Shown: in pieces, positions 1 through 7,623 of the stretch
How positions within the stretch are numbered: position 1 is the stretch's first letter
Layout: the number at the start of each line of letters is the position of its first letter
Assembly (NCBI RefSeq): GCF_902150045.1
Contig: NZ_CABFVU010000001.1
Span: 3,410,001 to 3,474,000 of the forward strand
DNA length: 64,000 bases
From: Chitinophaga polysaccharea
GTDB taxonomy: Bacteria > Bacteroidota > Bacteroidia > Chitinophagales > Chitinophagaceae
Reading direction: 5' to 3'
The notes under the pieces: model-generated
The model's input: only the letters and a program-made list of their open reading frames with translations
Told to the model about the DNA's origin: nothing
Database searches by the model: none
Position numbers and translations under genes: made by a program

Positions 1-12
1 TAATTTATAATT

Positions 13-1533
13 TTATTGACATCCGGTTTTGGGTAGTTTTTTACCATCTTCAACAGTTAAAATATTCGCCCTATTAAAATCATCAAGCTCTTGGCTGGTG
101 ACGCCATTGTCTTTCATCAGCTTAGCAAAGAAAGTATTTACATTATCGATGGTTTCCTTTGAAACGCCATCATCCATGAGCTGGCCGGCCTGGTTCAATC
201 CGTACATTAAAGCCATCTTATATTCTTTATCAGTGTAGGTGGCTCCTCCCCACGATTTTAGAATATCTGTCATTTTCGCAAATATGGTACCCATCATAGC
301 TATATGGTCTCTGCTATTGGTATTTTCCTCTTCCTGCAATTTCAGTGCATCAAAAGCGGCAGTAACCCATGAAGCGTCAGGAATATCCCCTGTACTTTTC
401 CAATCAATATAATAATTGGCATTAGCATGTATGCTTTCATGAATCATTGTAGCGGCTATTAATAATTTCGATGCGTTATCCAAGCCTTGTGAATTCAGTC
501 TTATAGTAGCTGAAGCAGTACTTATTGTTTTACCGGGTTCAGTTCGCGCCATTAAGTAAGACTTGTTGTCTCCCCATATAAGGTTTCCGCTTGTCCAAAC
601 CAGATCTGGCTTAAGATCCTGCGAAAAGGGGGTTAATATTTCCTGGAAATTAGCTATATTTCTTAATTGGTTAATTAATGCCACTGCGCATGGATTATTT
701 TTTTTGAATGTTGAATCGAATCTAACCTGCTGGACACTTGTGGGCTTGGTAGTAGTTCGATCACCACCGCCTATTGGTATCGGGTTATTAGGAGTAACCG
801 GCCCTCTTGAAATAGGTGTTACCGGCTCAGTGGGAAAGGGGATATCACTACCTGGTGTCTTCGGAGTCCTCGGAGCTGGTGCGATAACTTCCACCAGTGG
901 CAGGTCAGCTTCGAAGGCAGGACCATCGTCATCGAGACCTCCTGGTTTTTTCCATGGATCCAACGGATCAGTCGGATCACCCACCATCAATGCTTGTGAT
1001 CGGTATTTCAGTTCACCAGTCAATTGGCCGTCTTTGAAACGTCTGCCTCTAAGGGGAATATTATTAAACGGATCGAAAATAATTATGTCCCCCGTGAAGT
1101 CTTCATTAGTCACAAATTGTCTCATATTCTCGCCTTCATTACTACCTTTTGCCACCATATAGTTATTCTCTGGCCTTATTTCCTGTATAGCCCCCAAAAT
1201 GACCCCGTTGGAATCCTTCTGAAAAAGCATATCTCTGTAGCCTACAGGAAGATTATAACCAGTTAATGGCACTTTTAAGATACTGGATTTATCCGGGAAC
1301 TTAAGGACCATAGCATTTTCCCATTTGGGAACTCCTGGACTACCGTGTTTATTAGATACCGCCTGCAAGCCTGAAGGCCCTGCTGATAACCAATTTTTGG
1401 CTTCATCCAAAGAAATAGTTGAAGGAGAATTAACTGGTAAATTAGTTGAATCTTTTTGACAACTGCTGATTGCTAGGGATAAGAGAATTGCAACCTGCAT
1501 GGCTGGTTTCCACTGACTGGCAAACTTGAACAT
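13..1533 (-). CDS. Secreted lipoprotein with HExxH motif, putative metallopeptidase
   Basis: 506 residues. A hydrophobic N-terminal segment ends in a lipobox at SSC (Cys25), so this is probably a lipidated envelope protein. Residues about 30-200 form a domain I do not recognise. Residues about 210-265 are a proline/threonine-rich linker. The C-terminal part (about 270-506) carries HESIH at 365-369, the zinc-binding and catalytic arrangement of zincin peptidases. A later histidine (H410, in a DH pair) could be the third ligand. The whole assignment rests on that motif; I cannot name a peptidase family. Transcribed alone, with a heptamer repeat array starting 8 bases upstream of the ATG. No Shine-Dalgarno sequence is visible. 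The alternative is a non-enzymatic surface lipoprotein with a chance HExxH. Confidence 0.75.
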   Translation of the reverse strand: MFKFASQWKPAMQVAILLSLAISSCQKDSTNLPVNSPSTISLDEAKNWLSAGPSGLQAVSNKHGSPGVPKWENAMVLKFPDKSSILKVPLTGYNLPVGYRDMLFQKDSNGVILGAIQEIRPENNYMVAKGSNEGENMRQFVTNEDFTGDIIIFDPFNNIPLRGRRFKDGQLTGELKYRSQALMVGDPTDPLDPWKKPGGLDDDGPAFEADLPLVEVIAPAPRTPKTPGSDIPFPTEPVTPISRGPVTPNNPIPIGGGDRTTTKPTSVQQVRFDSTFKKNNPCAVALINQLRNIANFQEILTPFSQDLKPDLVWTSGNLIWGDNKSYLMARTEPGKTISTASATIRLNSQGLDNASKLLIAATMIHESIHANANYYIDWKSTGDIPDASWVTAAFDALKLQEEENTNSRDHIAMMGTIFAKMTDILKSWGGATYTDKEYKMALMYGLNQAGQLMDDGVSKETIDNVNTFFAKLMKDNGVTSQELDDFNRANILTVEDGKKLPKTGCQ

Positions 1534-1541
1534 AATTTAAA

Positions 1542-1602
1542 TTAAGGGTTAAGGGTTAAGGGTTAAGGGTTAAGGGTTAAGGGTTAAGGGTTAAGGATTA
1601 AG
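1542..1602. repeat. Tandem heptamer array (TTAAGGG)
   Basis: Seven perfect TTAAGGG units (1542-1590), one unit with a final A, and a 5-base partial copy. The array starts 8 bases upstream of the lipoprotein start codon, so it lies in its leader or core promoter. The unit is 7 bp, so gain or loss of a unit would change promoter or leader spacing without touching the reading frame. Confidence 0.95.
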
Positions 1603-1907
1603 ATTTCTGCGATCTCGAATTCACTCGACGGCAGAGTTACAGTATAAAAACTATTTAGCAAGAAGAATTCTACCAAATTACCCAAAAACTCGACGACAAT
1701 AAACTACTAAATACTGAATTGTGTGTTTTTCTAATAGCACAACCTAGCGATTAATCCCGTTTGAAAAAAGCTGGATGTCTGGAGAAAATGCTTTGACTGT
1801 AAGAATTAAGAATATGGTATTGTATACCAAACATAGTTTTGCCTTCATATTGCCAAGCGCGCAGAAAGCTTCTTTTCTGTGCGTCGTATAGTCGTCCCGA
1901 CAGAAAC

Positions 1908-1944
1908 AAAAAGCCTTTATATCGCAAGATGTAAAGGCTTTTTT
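1908..1944. terminator. Bidirectional terminator-like hairpin
   Basis: A 12-bp perfect stem (AAAAAGCCTTTA with TAAAGGCTTTTT) around a 12-base loop, with A and T tracts on the two sides, so it could stop transcription from either strand. No gene ends directly next to it, which suggests that a neighbouring gene has been lost. Confidence 0.65.
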
Positions 1945-2171
1945 GTTTTATTCCAACCCAGCTCAATTCATTCGGTTACATCAGCTGCTTCTTATGCGCT
2001 AGTTTCAGCTCATAGCCGCTGACACGTATTACAACAATTTAGCTATTCGGATCAGGTTCTGGTTTTTTCCTCAGTTTTGATATGAACATATCCAGGCTAG
2101 CCCCATAATAATATCTTTATCTTCCCATATCTTTTTTTACAGAGGGCTATGTAGGTCTGTCCTGTAAAGTA

Positions 2172-2199
2172 GGAGATTGCTTTGTACCTCGCAATGACG
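2172..2199. repeat. Short dispersed-repeat-like segment
   Basis: This segment has the form GAGATTGCTT..ACCTCGCAATGACG, which I remember as a short intergenic repeat occurring many times in diverse bacterial genomes. Only one copy is visible here, so the call rests on memory of the family and not on repetition within the window. Confidence 0.3.
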
Positions 2200-2266
2200 T
2201 TGAGAGATATATCAATTTATTAAACACTTAACGGGGCGTGTTCGGTTTATTATTTTAGACTTATCG

Positions 2267-2695
2267 CTATAAGCTCGGGTCAAATTCCACAATCCATTCA
2301 ATACCATATTTGTCTCTAAATATTCCGGCGTATGTGCTCCAGGGACTGTCGCCCATGGGCCCTTCAATCTCTCCTCCCGCTGATAATCCATTAAATATTT
2401 TATCGGCTTCTTCACGACTTTCAGTGCTCACAATTATTTTAGACCTATTCTCGTTTTCGTTTACTCGTCCCATAAATTCAGGAACATCATTGGCTATTAA
2501 TACATTGTGCTTGCCTATAGGTAAACCAATGTGCATTATTTTATTTGCTTCGTTTTCTGCAACCTGAAATTCGGGACCCGACAGATCCTTGAAGCGAATG
2601 ATCTTTGTGAACTCTCCGCCAAAAACTGATTTGTAAAAAGTGAATGCTTCTTCGGCATTGCCATTGAAGTTGATCCACGGATTGATCGTTCTCAT
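2267..2695 (-). CDS. VOC-superfamily (PhnB-like) protein
   Basis: 142 residues. The N-terminal pattern (PWINFNGNAEEAFTFYKSVF) is that of PhnB/3-demethylubiquinone-methyltransferase-like glyoxalase-fold proteins, which form paired beta-alpha-beta units; the length fits. Substrate unknown. I chose the internal ATG at 2695 because the family begins with this motif; an upstream ATG would add 24 non-conserved residues. It follows the ArsR and AHSA1 genes on the same strand, 80 bases behind the AHSA1 stop. ArsR-AHSA1-VOC groups are common in Bacteroidota, so co-transcription is likely. Confidence 0.85.
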   Translation of the reverse strand: MRTINPWINFNGNAEEAFTFYKSVFGGEFTKIIRFKDLSGPEFQVAENEANKIMHIGLPIGKHNVLIANDVPEFMGRVNENENRSKIIVSTESREEADKIFNGLSAGGEIEGPMGDSPWSTYAGIFRDKYGIEWIVEFDPSL

Positions 2696-2775
2696 AATTT
2701 TATTTTTATGGGTTTGGTTTTTTCTGCTCATGCTATTCTGCATTCCTGTTGTCAATAGGATGGACAATTTCCTTC

Positions 2776-3279
2776 CTATAATTTCTGTGATAAGGCAGCC
2801 AACAGATTATCCAAATTGTTCATTAGCATCTTAAATCCTTCGGTGAAGCCCATTTCAATCATCTTCTCCATACGGGCAAGGGATTCATTAAAAATGGTGA
2901 TACTCACTTTTGTTCTGCCATTTTGTTCGCTGAAATTGTAATCCCATTCAGAACCAGGCAATTCAGGATTTCCGTCTTTGTCTGCAAAAGAATTATACAT
3001 TTTAAAATTTGTTTTCGGAGTAATGGATGTGTATTTCTGAAGAGCCCAACGCTCTTGTCCGTCGGGGCTTATCATAGCATAAAATCTTTGCCCTCCAACT
3101 CTGAAATCCATATACTTGGTTTGGGCGCGCATTGGTGCGGGTGCTCCCCACTGGTCCAGTAATTCCGGCTTAGTAAAAGCATCCCATACCAAAGAAAGCC
3201 CGGCATCAAATTCCCTGGTGATATATACCGTTTTCGCTGCTTTGTCAACATTAAAATCAAATAGCAGATCGTTATTCAT
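2776..3279 (-). CDS. AHSA1/SRPBCC-domain protein
   Basis: 167 residues with the START/SRPBCC helix-grip fold of the AHSA1 (Aha1 C-terminal) family. The opening strand reads [20 protein letters not shown], followed by the typical WGAP and later the GFTEG..ML..L C-terminal helix. Members bind small hydrophobic ligands in a cavity; the ligand here is unknown. The start overlaps the 3' end of the ArsR gene by 4 bases (ATGA type), a sign of translational coupling. The regulator-SRPBCC pair is probably controlled from the operator upstream of the ArsR gene. Confidence 0.88.
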   Translation of the reverse strand: MNNDLLFDFNVDKAAKTVYITREFDAGLSLVWDAFTKPELLDQWGAPAPMRAQTKYMDFRVGGQRFYAMISPDGQERWALQKYTSITPKTNFKMYNSFADKDGNPELPGSEWDYNFSEQNGRTKVSITIFNESLARMEKMIEMGFTEGFKMLMNNLDNLLAALSQKL

Positions 3280-3596
3280 TTTTTCTGTTCTTTAATTGTT
3301 GATAATAATTCGTCAAGTTGATTAAATTGAATTTCCCAGCTTTGTCTGAATTGAGCTAACCAGTTGTCAAATTCCTGCATTTTTTTTGCATTAAAATGAT
3401 AATAAATCTCCCTGCCGTTACGCTCAGGTTTAATTAATTCGCATTCATGCAATACTTTAATGTGTTTCGATACCGCCTGCCTGGTCATGTCAAATTTTTC
3501 GGCCATCGTATTTGGCGTTAATGGCTGGATAGCGATTAACGTTAAAATAGCCCTGCGTGTTGGATCTGATATGGCCTGGAATATATCCTGTTTCAT
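3276..3596 (-). CDS. ArsR-family winged-helix repressor
   Basis: 106 residues. It begins [16 protein letters not shown] and contains the recognition helix [15 protein letters not shown] (about 39-53), then the wing ([11 protein letters not shown]). These are hallmarks of the ArsR/HTH_20 type found next to AHSA1 proteins. I see no paired cysteines of the metal-sensing ArsR types, so the inducer is probably not a metal. First gene of the ArsR-AHSA1-VOC unit. A nested inverted repeat over its own promoter (3607-3657) suggests autorepression. Confidence 0.92.
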   Translation of the reverse strand: MKQDIFQAISDPTRRAILTLIAIQPLTPNTMAEKFDMTRQAVSKHIKVLHECELIKPERNGREIYYHFNAKKMQEFDNWLAQFRQSWEIQFNQLDELLSTIKEQKK

Positions 3597-3606
3597 TGAT
3601 TATTAA

Positions 3607-3657
3607 TTGCGCAACTCTTAGGTTGCAAATATATATGCAACTTTTGAGTTGCGCAAA
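3607..3657 (-). promoter_or_regulatory. Promoter with nested palindromic operator of the ArsR operon
   Basis: On the minus strand a -33 element TTTG (3654-3657) and a -7 element TATATTTG (3626-3633) are 20 bases apart, close to the Bacteroidota consensus. An 11-bp perfect inverted repeat, TTGCGCAACTC (3607-3617) and its complement (3646-3656), brackets the core. A second 6-bp pair, GTTGCA/TGCAAC (3622-3641), lies inside and covers the -7 element. This layout suits autorepression by the adjacent ArsR protein. Confidence 0.7.
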
Positions 3658-3739
3658 TTATTTGGGAATTTTTTTGAGAGAAGCGCGATAGAGTATATCA
3701 GGCAAATCGTAAAAGGTTTGAATTTGTTAGTTTTGTTAA

Positions 3740-4591
3740 ATGGAAACAGGAATTCCGGGATTGAGTTGGGATGAATCAAAACTCAAAGGCTTTAAGGTAC
3801 ATGAACTATCCCCATCGGTCGATGTCCCGGCCAGAACGGGCCGGCGTGATTTTTATAAAATGGGCCTGGTGAACGGCGATATGACAATTGACTATGGAGG
3901 CCAAATTGTGGAGCTCAAAGGCACTGTGCTCTTCTTTGTCAATCCCAAAGTTGCCCACTCCATTGTCCGGCGTGTCAGCCGAACCAGCGGCTACGCGTGC
4001 ATATTTACCGAGAGTTTTATTAACAGCCGGGAATTGCAGGACTCCCCGCTGTTCCGCGTTGGAGATAATCCGGTTATCTCCCTGAAGGAAGACCAGGCAT
4101 TCTTTATCGGTACCATCTTCAAAAAAATGTTAGCGGCGTACGCCAGCGAGTATGCTCATAAAGCTGATTTGATTAAAAGCTGCATTGCTTTAATAATACA
4201 CGAAGCATTGGAGATTCAGCCGCCTCAACGGACTAAGTCATCCATAACTGGCCCTGGTCGCATTGCACACCTGTTCATTGACCTGCTGGAAAGGCAATTT
4301 CCAATCGAGCGTAGCAATGATCCGCTCAAACTTCGCAGCCCACAAGACTTTGCTGCAAGCCTCGCTGTTCATGTTAATTATCTGAATCGCGCAGTAAAAG
4401 AAGTAACGGGCAAACCTACTTCTGCACATATAGCTGCCCGTGTCTCTGCCGAAGCCAAAGCGCTTTTAAAGTACACCGACTGGAGTGTAGCCGATATTGC
4501 CTACGCACTGGGATTCGATTATCCGGCTTATTTCAATAACTATTTTAAGCGGATAACCGGAACCACACCCAATTCTTTCCGGAAAGTTTGA
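3740..4591 (+). CDS. AraC-family transcriptional regulator
   Basis: 283 residues. An N-terminal cupin-like sensing region (about 1-150) precedes a C-terminal double helix-turn-helix (about 190-283). The latter has ARVSAEAKALLKYTDWSVAD, the ALGFDYPAYFNNYFKRITG second helix pair and TPNSFRKV at the end, all classic AraC features. It is divergent from the ArsR operon and upstream of an SDR epimerase on the same strand (63-base gap), which is a plausible target. The effector is unknown. Confidence 0.9.
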   Translation: METGIPGLSWDESKLKGFKVHELSPSVDVPARTGRRDFYKMGLVNGDMTIDYGGQIVELKGTVLFFVNPKVAHSIVRRVSRTSGYACIFTESFINSRELQDSPLFRVGDNPVISLKEDQAFFIGTIFKKMLAAYASEYAHKADLIKSCIALIIHEALEIQPPQRTKSSITGPGRIAHLFIDLLERQFPIERSNDPLKLRSPQDFAASLAVHVNYLNRAVKEVTGKPTSAHIAARVSAEAKALLKYTDWSVADIAYALGFDYPAYFNNYFKRITGTTPNSFRKV

Positions 4592-4654
4592 AAATTATAG
4601 TTATTGGTTTGATGGTGAAGTGCCCTGATCGACAAATACGCCGAACTTTGGTTT

Positions 4655-5488
4655 ATGAAAATTTTAGTTACAGGAGCAACAGGAAAGGTCGGGAGCAGGT
4701 TTGTTCCCCGCCTGATAGCCAAAGGATACGACGTTACCATATTAGTACGGGATGCGTCTAAAGCACTACCGGGAGCCAAAGTAGTGGTCGGCGACCTTTA
4801 TGACCCAGGTACTTTGCCACAGGCGGTAGCAGGAATGAATGCGGTTATTCATTTAGCAGCCTTATTCCGAACATTTACCGACGATGAAGGCATTGTCAAA
4901 ACCAATCATACTGGTACCATAGCTTTGGCTCAGGCTGCCCTCGCAGCAGGCGTTAAACGCTTTGTATTTGTTAGTACGAGTAACGTCTACAGTTCAGGCT
5001 ATGGCCATCCGGCAAAAGAGGACGATATCCTCAATATTAATGACCCCAGGGCTTATGCGTCCAGCAAGATAGCAGCTGAGCAAGCCTTGCTGAATATGGA
5101 CCTTGATGTGCGCATACTTCGTTTGGGTTTTGTCTACGGCGATAACGACCCGCATATCGCGGAGATCATGCCGATATTAAAAAAGTGGGGGCGCCACCCG
5201 GGTTCAAGAATGCACATGGTACATCACCTGGATGTTGCCCAAGGGCTATTTTTATTATTGCAGCAAGATGGTCTTAACGGGGAAATATTTAATATCGTGG
5301 ATGATGCGCCCATTACTCTTTATGAACTGGCAGCGTCAGAAGGAAAAGAAAAAGAGATATTTGATCGTGTAGAGGGGCCGCTCGACGATCCGTTCGAGGG
5401 GATTATAAACGCCGGGAAAATTAGAAAAATCGGTTTCAGGCCCTTGGTACCCAGCTTTTTTGTAGCCAGGGATTTAGATATTTTGTGA
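4655..5488 (+). CDS. NAD(P)-dependent epimerase/dehydratase (extended SDR)
   Basis: 277 residues. The Rossmann glycine motif GATGKVG (7-13) is that of extended/atypical SDRs and is followed by an acidic strand end (GDLYD). FVSTSNVY (104-111) supplies the catalytic Ser/Thr region, and YASSK (134-138) gives the Tyr-Lys pair, so an active dehydrogenase or epimerase is expected. The substrate cannot be read from sequence. It lies 63 bases behind the AraC regulator. Confidence 0.88.
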   Translation: MKILVTGATGKVGSRFVPRLIAKGYDVTILVRDASKALPGAKVVVGDLYDPGTLPQAVAGMNAVIHLAALFRTFTDDEGIVKTNHTGTIALAQAALAAGVKRFVFVSTSNVYSSGYGHPAKEDDILNINDPRAYASSKIAAEQALLNMDLDVRILRLGFVYGDNDPHIAEIMPILKKWGRHPGSRMHMVHHLDVAQGLFLLLQQDGLNGEIFNIVDDAPITLYELAASEGKEKEIFDRVEGPLDDPFEGIINAGKIRKIGFRPLVPSFFVARDLDIL

Positions 5489-5819
5489 ATAAAAGGCCGC
5501 TTGCACTATCCATTTCTGCAAAACCAGAATTGTAGCCGGCTTTATCAAAAGGTCGCTTTTAAATTTTCAACGGTCTCTAAGAGATGGATATGAATGCAAC
5601 TATTGATATAGTTTGTTTTGATTTATAAAATCTGATCTATTCATTGTTTGCTGATATCGAAATTCAAAACAATATCAGGCCAACGTATAGTTGTCACGGT
5701 AAAACAGGACAAAGTGGAATTATTACCATTTTCTCCTGTTTTATTTTCGCCTCTAACTCTTTGTTTGCTGTGTAAATTATGCTAACCGCATCAAAGATGC
5801 GGTTAGTTCGAAATGAAGA
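5489..5819. other. Intergenic region with one hairpin
   Basis: About 330 bases between the convergent SDR and azoreductase genes. Apart from the hairpin at 5782-5806 I see no coding sequence, RNA gene or repeat in it. Confidence 0.6.
5782..5806. terminator. Hairpin at the end of the azoreductase gene
   Basis: An 11-bp perfect stem (CTAACCGCATC with GATGCGGTTAG) with a 3-base loop, 13 bases beyond the azoreductase stop codon. The U-tract is poor, so this is a terminator by position and stem strength. Confidence 0.55.
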
Positions 5820-6422
5820 TTAATCTATCTCTATACTATCAATTGCCTTTTCCAACGCCTGCTCTTTTATTCCGGGAATTTTTACACCTTCGGCCCGGAA
5901 AACCGTCAGATCGGTCATTCCCAGGAAACCAAGAAATGCTTTCAGATATGGCGCTACAAAGTCATTGGACTTTGAAGGTCCTTCCGAATATATGCCACCG
6001 GAAGACATTGCAACATAAACCTTTTTACCTGTTACCAGGCCGATAGGGCCGTTTTCCCCGTAACCGAAAGTTATTCCGGCCCTGGTGATATGGTCAATCC
6101 AGGCTTTTAAAGCGGTGTGTATCGTGAAATTATACAGCGGTGCGCCAATAACGATTATATCTGCTGCCAATAATTGCTGAACCGCCTCGTCTGAATACCG
6201 GATGGATTCTTTCTCTTCGGCTGTCAGCTGATCCCCCGGTGTAAAGAAAGATCGCAACATACCGGGATTTACATGTGGAACTTCAAGATCAATTAAGTTT
6301 ACTTCTTCGACCGTGCTATCCGGATATTTTTCCTGTATCTTTTCGACAATCGCGTTGCCTAACCTGATACTGTAAGACTGATTTCCCTGGAGGCTTGAAA
6401 TTAAATGAAGGATTCGTTTCAT
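5820..6422 (-). CDS. azoR: FMN-dependent NADH-azoreductase (AzoR/AcpD family)
   Basis: 200 residues with a flavodoxin-like fold. The N-terminal strand-loop ILHLISSLQGNQSYS binds the FMN phosphate. APLYNFTIHTALKAWIDHI (about 95-113) is the family signature near the flavin ring, and SSGGIYSEG (about 141-149) is the third flavin loop. It reduces quinones and azo or nitro compounds with NADH in the cytoplasm. I chose the ATG at 6422; an upstream start would add 22 unrelated residues. Divergent from an HxlR regulator, a frequent pairing in which HxlR controls the oxidoreductase in response to reactive electrophiles. Confidence 0.92.
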   Translation of the reverse strand: MKRILHLISSLQGNQSYSIRLGNAIVEKIQEKYPDSTVEEVNLIDLEVPHVNPGMLRSFFTPGDQLTAEEKESIRYSDEAVQQLLAADIIVIGAPLYNFTIHTALKAWIDHITRAGITFGYGENGPIGLVTGKKVYVAMSSGGIYSEGPSKSNDFVAPYLKAFLGFLGMTDLTVFRAEGVKIPGIKEQALEKAIDSIEID

Positions 6423-6563
6423 GAAAAAATTAATTAAATGTTTGCCATGGTTAATGATGGAGCTTGCTTGTAAGGAGACATCCGTCAAATGTTTTCCGGT
6501 TTATATCACCTATGCTGCTTAACTGAGCCTGGCTCCTGATTTCATTGGCAAAGGTGACCCATA

Positions 6564-6630
6564 TATCCTTTTAAAGGATAACACTTACCCAAAGGAAAGG
6601 GCTTACTTACAGGAAAGGTGCTTATCTTTG
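6564..6630 (+). promoter_or_regulatory. Control region of the azoR/HxlR divergent pair
   Basis: A 17-base palindrome TATCCTTTTAAAGGATA (6564-6580) is followed by two direct copies of AGGAAAGG (6593-6600 and 6611-6618), 18 bp apart, and then a -7 element TATCTTTG (6623-6630). HxlR-type regulators are known to bind direct repeats near divergent promoters, so these are candidate operators. The -7 element is only 5 bases before the HxlR ATG, implying a leaderless or nearly leaderless mRNA. Confidence 0.55.
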
Positions 6631-6635
6631 CGGGT

Positions 6636-7025
6636 ATGACACCTGATAAAATTCCGGGCAAAGAAGAATGCGCGGGTTCGCTCAAAAATGTTCTTGACGC
6701 ATTGTATGTTCTCAATGGCAGATGGAGGCTTGCGGTAGTTTTAAGCCTTGTGCAAAAACCCAAACGATTCAACGAGATTCAAAACGCATTAAGCGGTATA
6801 TCTCCTAAGGTATTGGCTAAGGAACTGAAAGATCTTGAATTGAATGAATTCATCAAACGGAATGTATATCCGACCACACCGGCAACTATTATCTACGAGG
6901 CCACTGAATATAGCCTGACTTTGAAAAATGTATTGCATGAACTTGATGCGTGGGGAAAACAACATCGCGAAAGAATCAGGCAAAGCATACGCAGTGAAAA
7001 TGCAGTAGCTGCTTTTTCGCTATAG
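6636..7025 (+). CDS. HxlR-family transcriptional regulator
   Basis: 129 residues. The DUF24/HxlR winged helix is complete: LNGRWRLAVVLSLVQKPKRF, NEIQNALSGISPKVLAKELK as the recognition region, the wing (KRNVYPTTPATIIYEATEYS) and the C-terminal LHELDAWGKQHRERI helix. The usual N-terminal sensing cysteine is represented by the Cys in KEECAGSLKN. I chose the ATG at 6636. A GTG at 6618 would lie upstream of the -7 promoter element TATCTTTG (6623-6630) and is therefore unlikely. It probably controls the divergent azoreductase gene. Confidence 0.9.
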   Translation: MTPDKIPGKEECAGSLKNVLDALYVLNGRWRLAVVLSLVQKPKRFNEIQNALSGISPKVLAKELKDLELNEFIKRNVYPTTPATIIYEATEYSLTLKNVLHELDAWGKQHRERIRQSIRSENAVAAFSL

Positions 7026-7060
7026 GGTTCCTATTTCGGCTATAAGTTTTTTCGGTTTCA

Positions 7061-7309
7061 TTACATGTTGTCTGCGTCCGGGGGCAAAACCGGGGGACCA
7101 CTGTAGACAAACCTGAACAAGATTATCCCCATTGAAAATAAAAGGGGATGGCAGCTAAATACCTGCATGGAAACAATTATATTAAACTGCTGCTGATGCC
7201 AGAGCATGTAAATGAGAAGTAACATTGCGGCAGGCAAGAAAATATAGAAGATAGAAATACTCCTTTTGAGTGATAACTTTAATGCTAATTTTGAAACTAT
7301 CTTTTTTGA
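7061..7309 (-). pseudogene. Possible remnant of a small membrane protein
   Basis: An open frame of 82 codons on the minus strand ends at 7061 but has no start codon before 7225. It contains two hydrophobic stretches (roughly FLPAAMLLLIYML and LLFSMGIILFRFV). I do not recognise the family. It may be the tail of a decayed membrane protein, in keeping with the frameshifted regulator just downstream, or simply chance AT-rich sequence. Confidence 0.25.
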
Positions 7310-7429
7310 TTAGATAGTATGATGCAGTTAGTCCGCCCAGATAAACCAGGTACAGGACCGCTTATTACTGCAAGGTCAAACAATTATTTAATAGTTTGAT
7401 GTACTTTTACCAGGCAAACTTTTTTTCGT

Positions 7430-7575
7430 ATGAATATTGGTCACAAAATTGCACGCCTCGGGAAATCCGGGGTATTAAACAGGCTGATCTGGCGCGTAGA
7501 TTAGGCGTTGTAATAAATACCCTTCAACAACCATACCCCAGCCTTTTTGCAACCTTAACAACCCTTATGTTTTAA
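7430..7575 (+). pseudogene. Frameshifted XRE-family regulator fragment
   Basis: An ATG at 7430 opens MNIGHKIARL. After about 7459 the correct continuation EIRGIKQADLARRLGVV is read one frame over, so a single base (probably a C of CTCCGGG) has been lost. The joined product would be the first helix-turn-helix of a Cro/C1-type (XRE) regulator; it then runs into a non-conserved tail and stops at 7575. Both the frameshift and the short length argue that it is dead. Confidence 0.6.
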
Positions 7576-7623
7576 CTTTAAATCTTCCAATAAAAAATAA
7601 AAGTTAACCAAATAACAATTAAA

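Larger units (their letters stand above)
1603..2266. other. Intergenic region without a convincing gene
   Basis: About 660 bases between the heptamer array and the VOC gene. It holds a terminator-like hairpin (1908-1944) and a short dispersed-repeat-like segment (2172-2199). A 71-codon open frame on the minus strand runs through the hairpin and has no recognisable domain, so I do not call it. Confidence 0.6.

Noticed and set aside
563..1162. 199-codon plus-strand frame
   Set aside because: Antisense shadow of the lipoprotein gene; no recognisable family.
1542..1602. Telomere-like repeat as a sign of eukaryotic DNA
   Set aside because: Unit TTAAGGG and seven copies only, placed in front of a bacterial lipoprotein gene; simple slippage array fits better.
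1751..1966. 71-codon minus-strand frame
   Set aside because: It runs through the terminator-like hairpin, has no domain and no sensible start context; chance frame.
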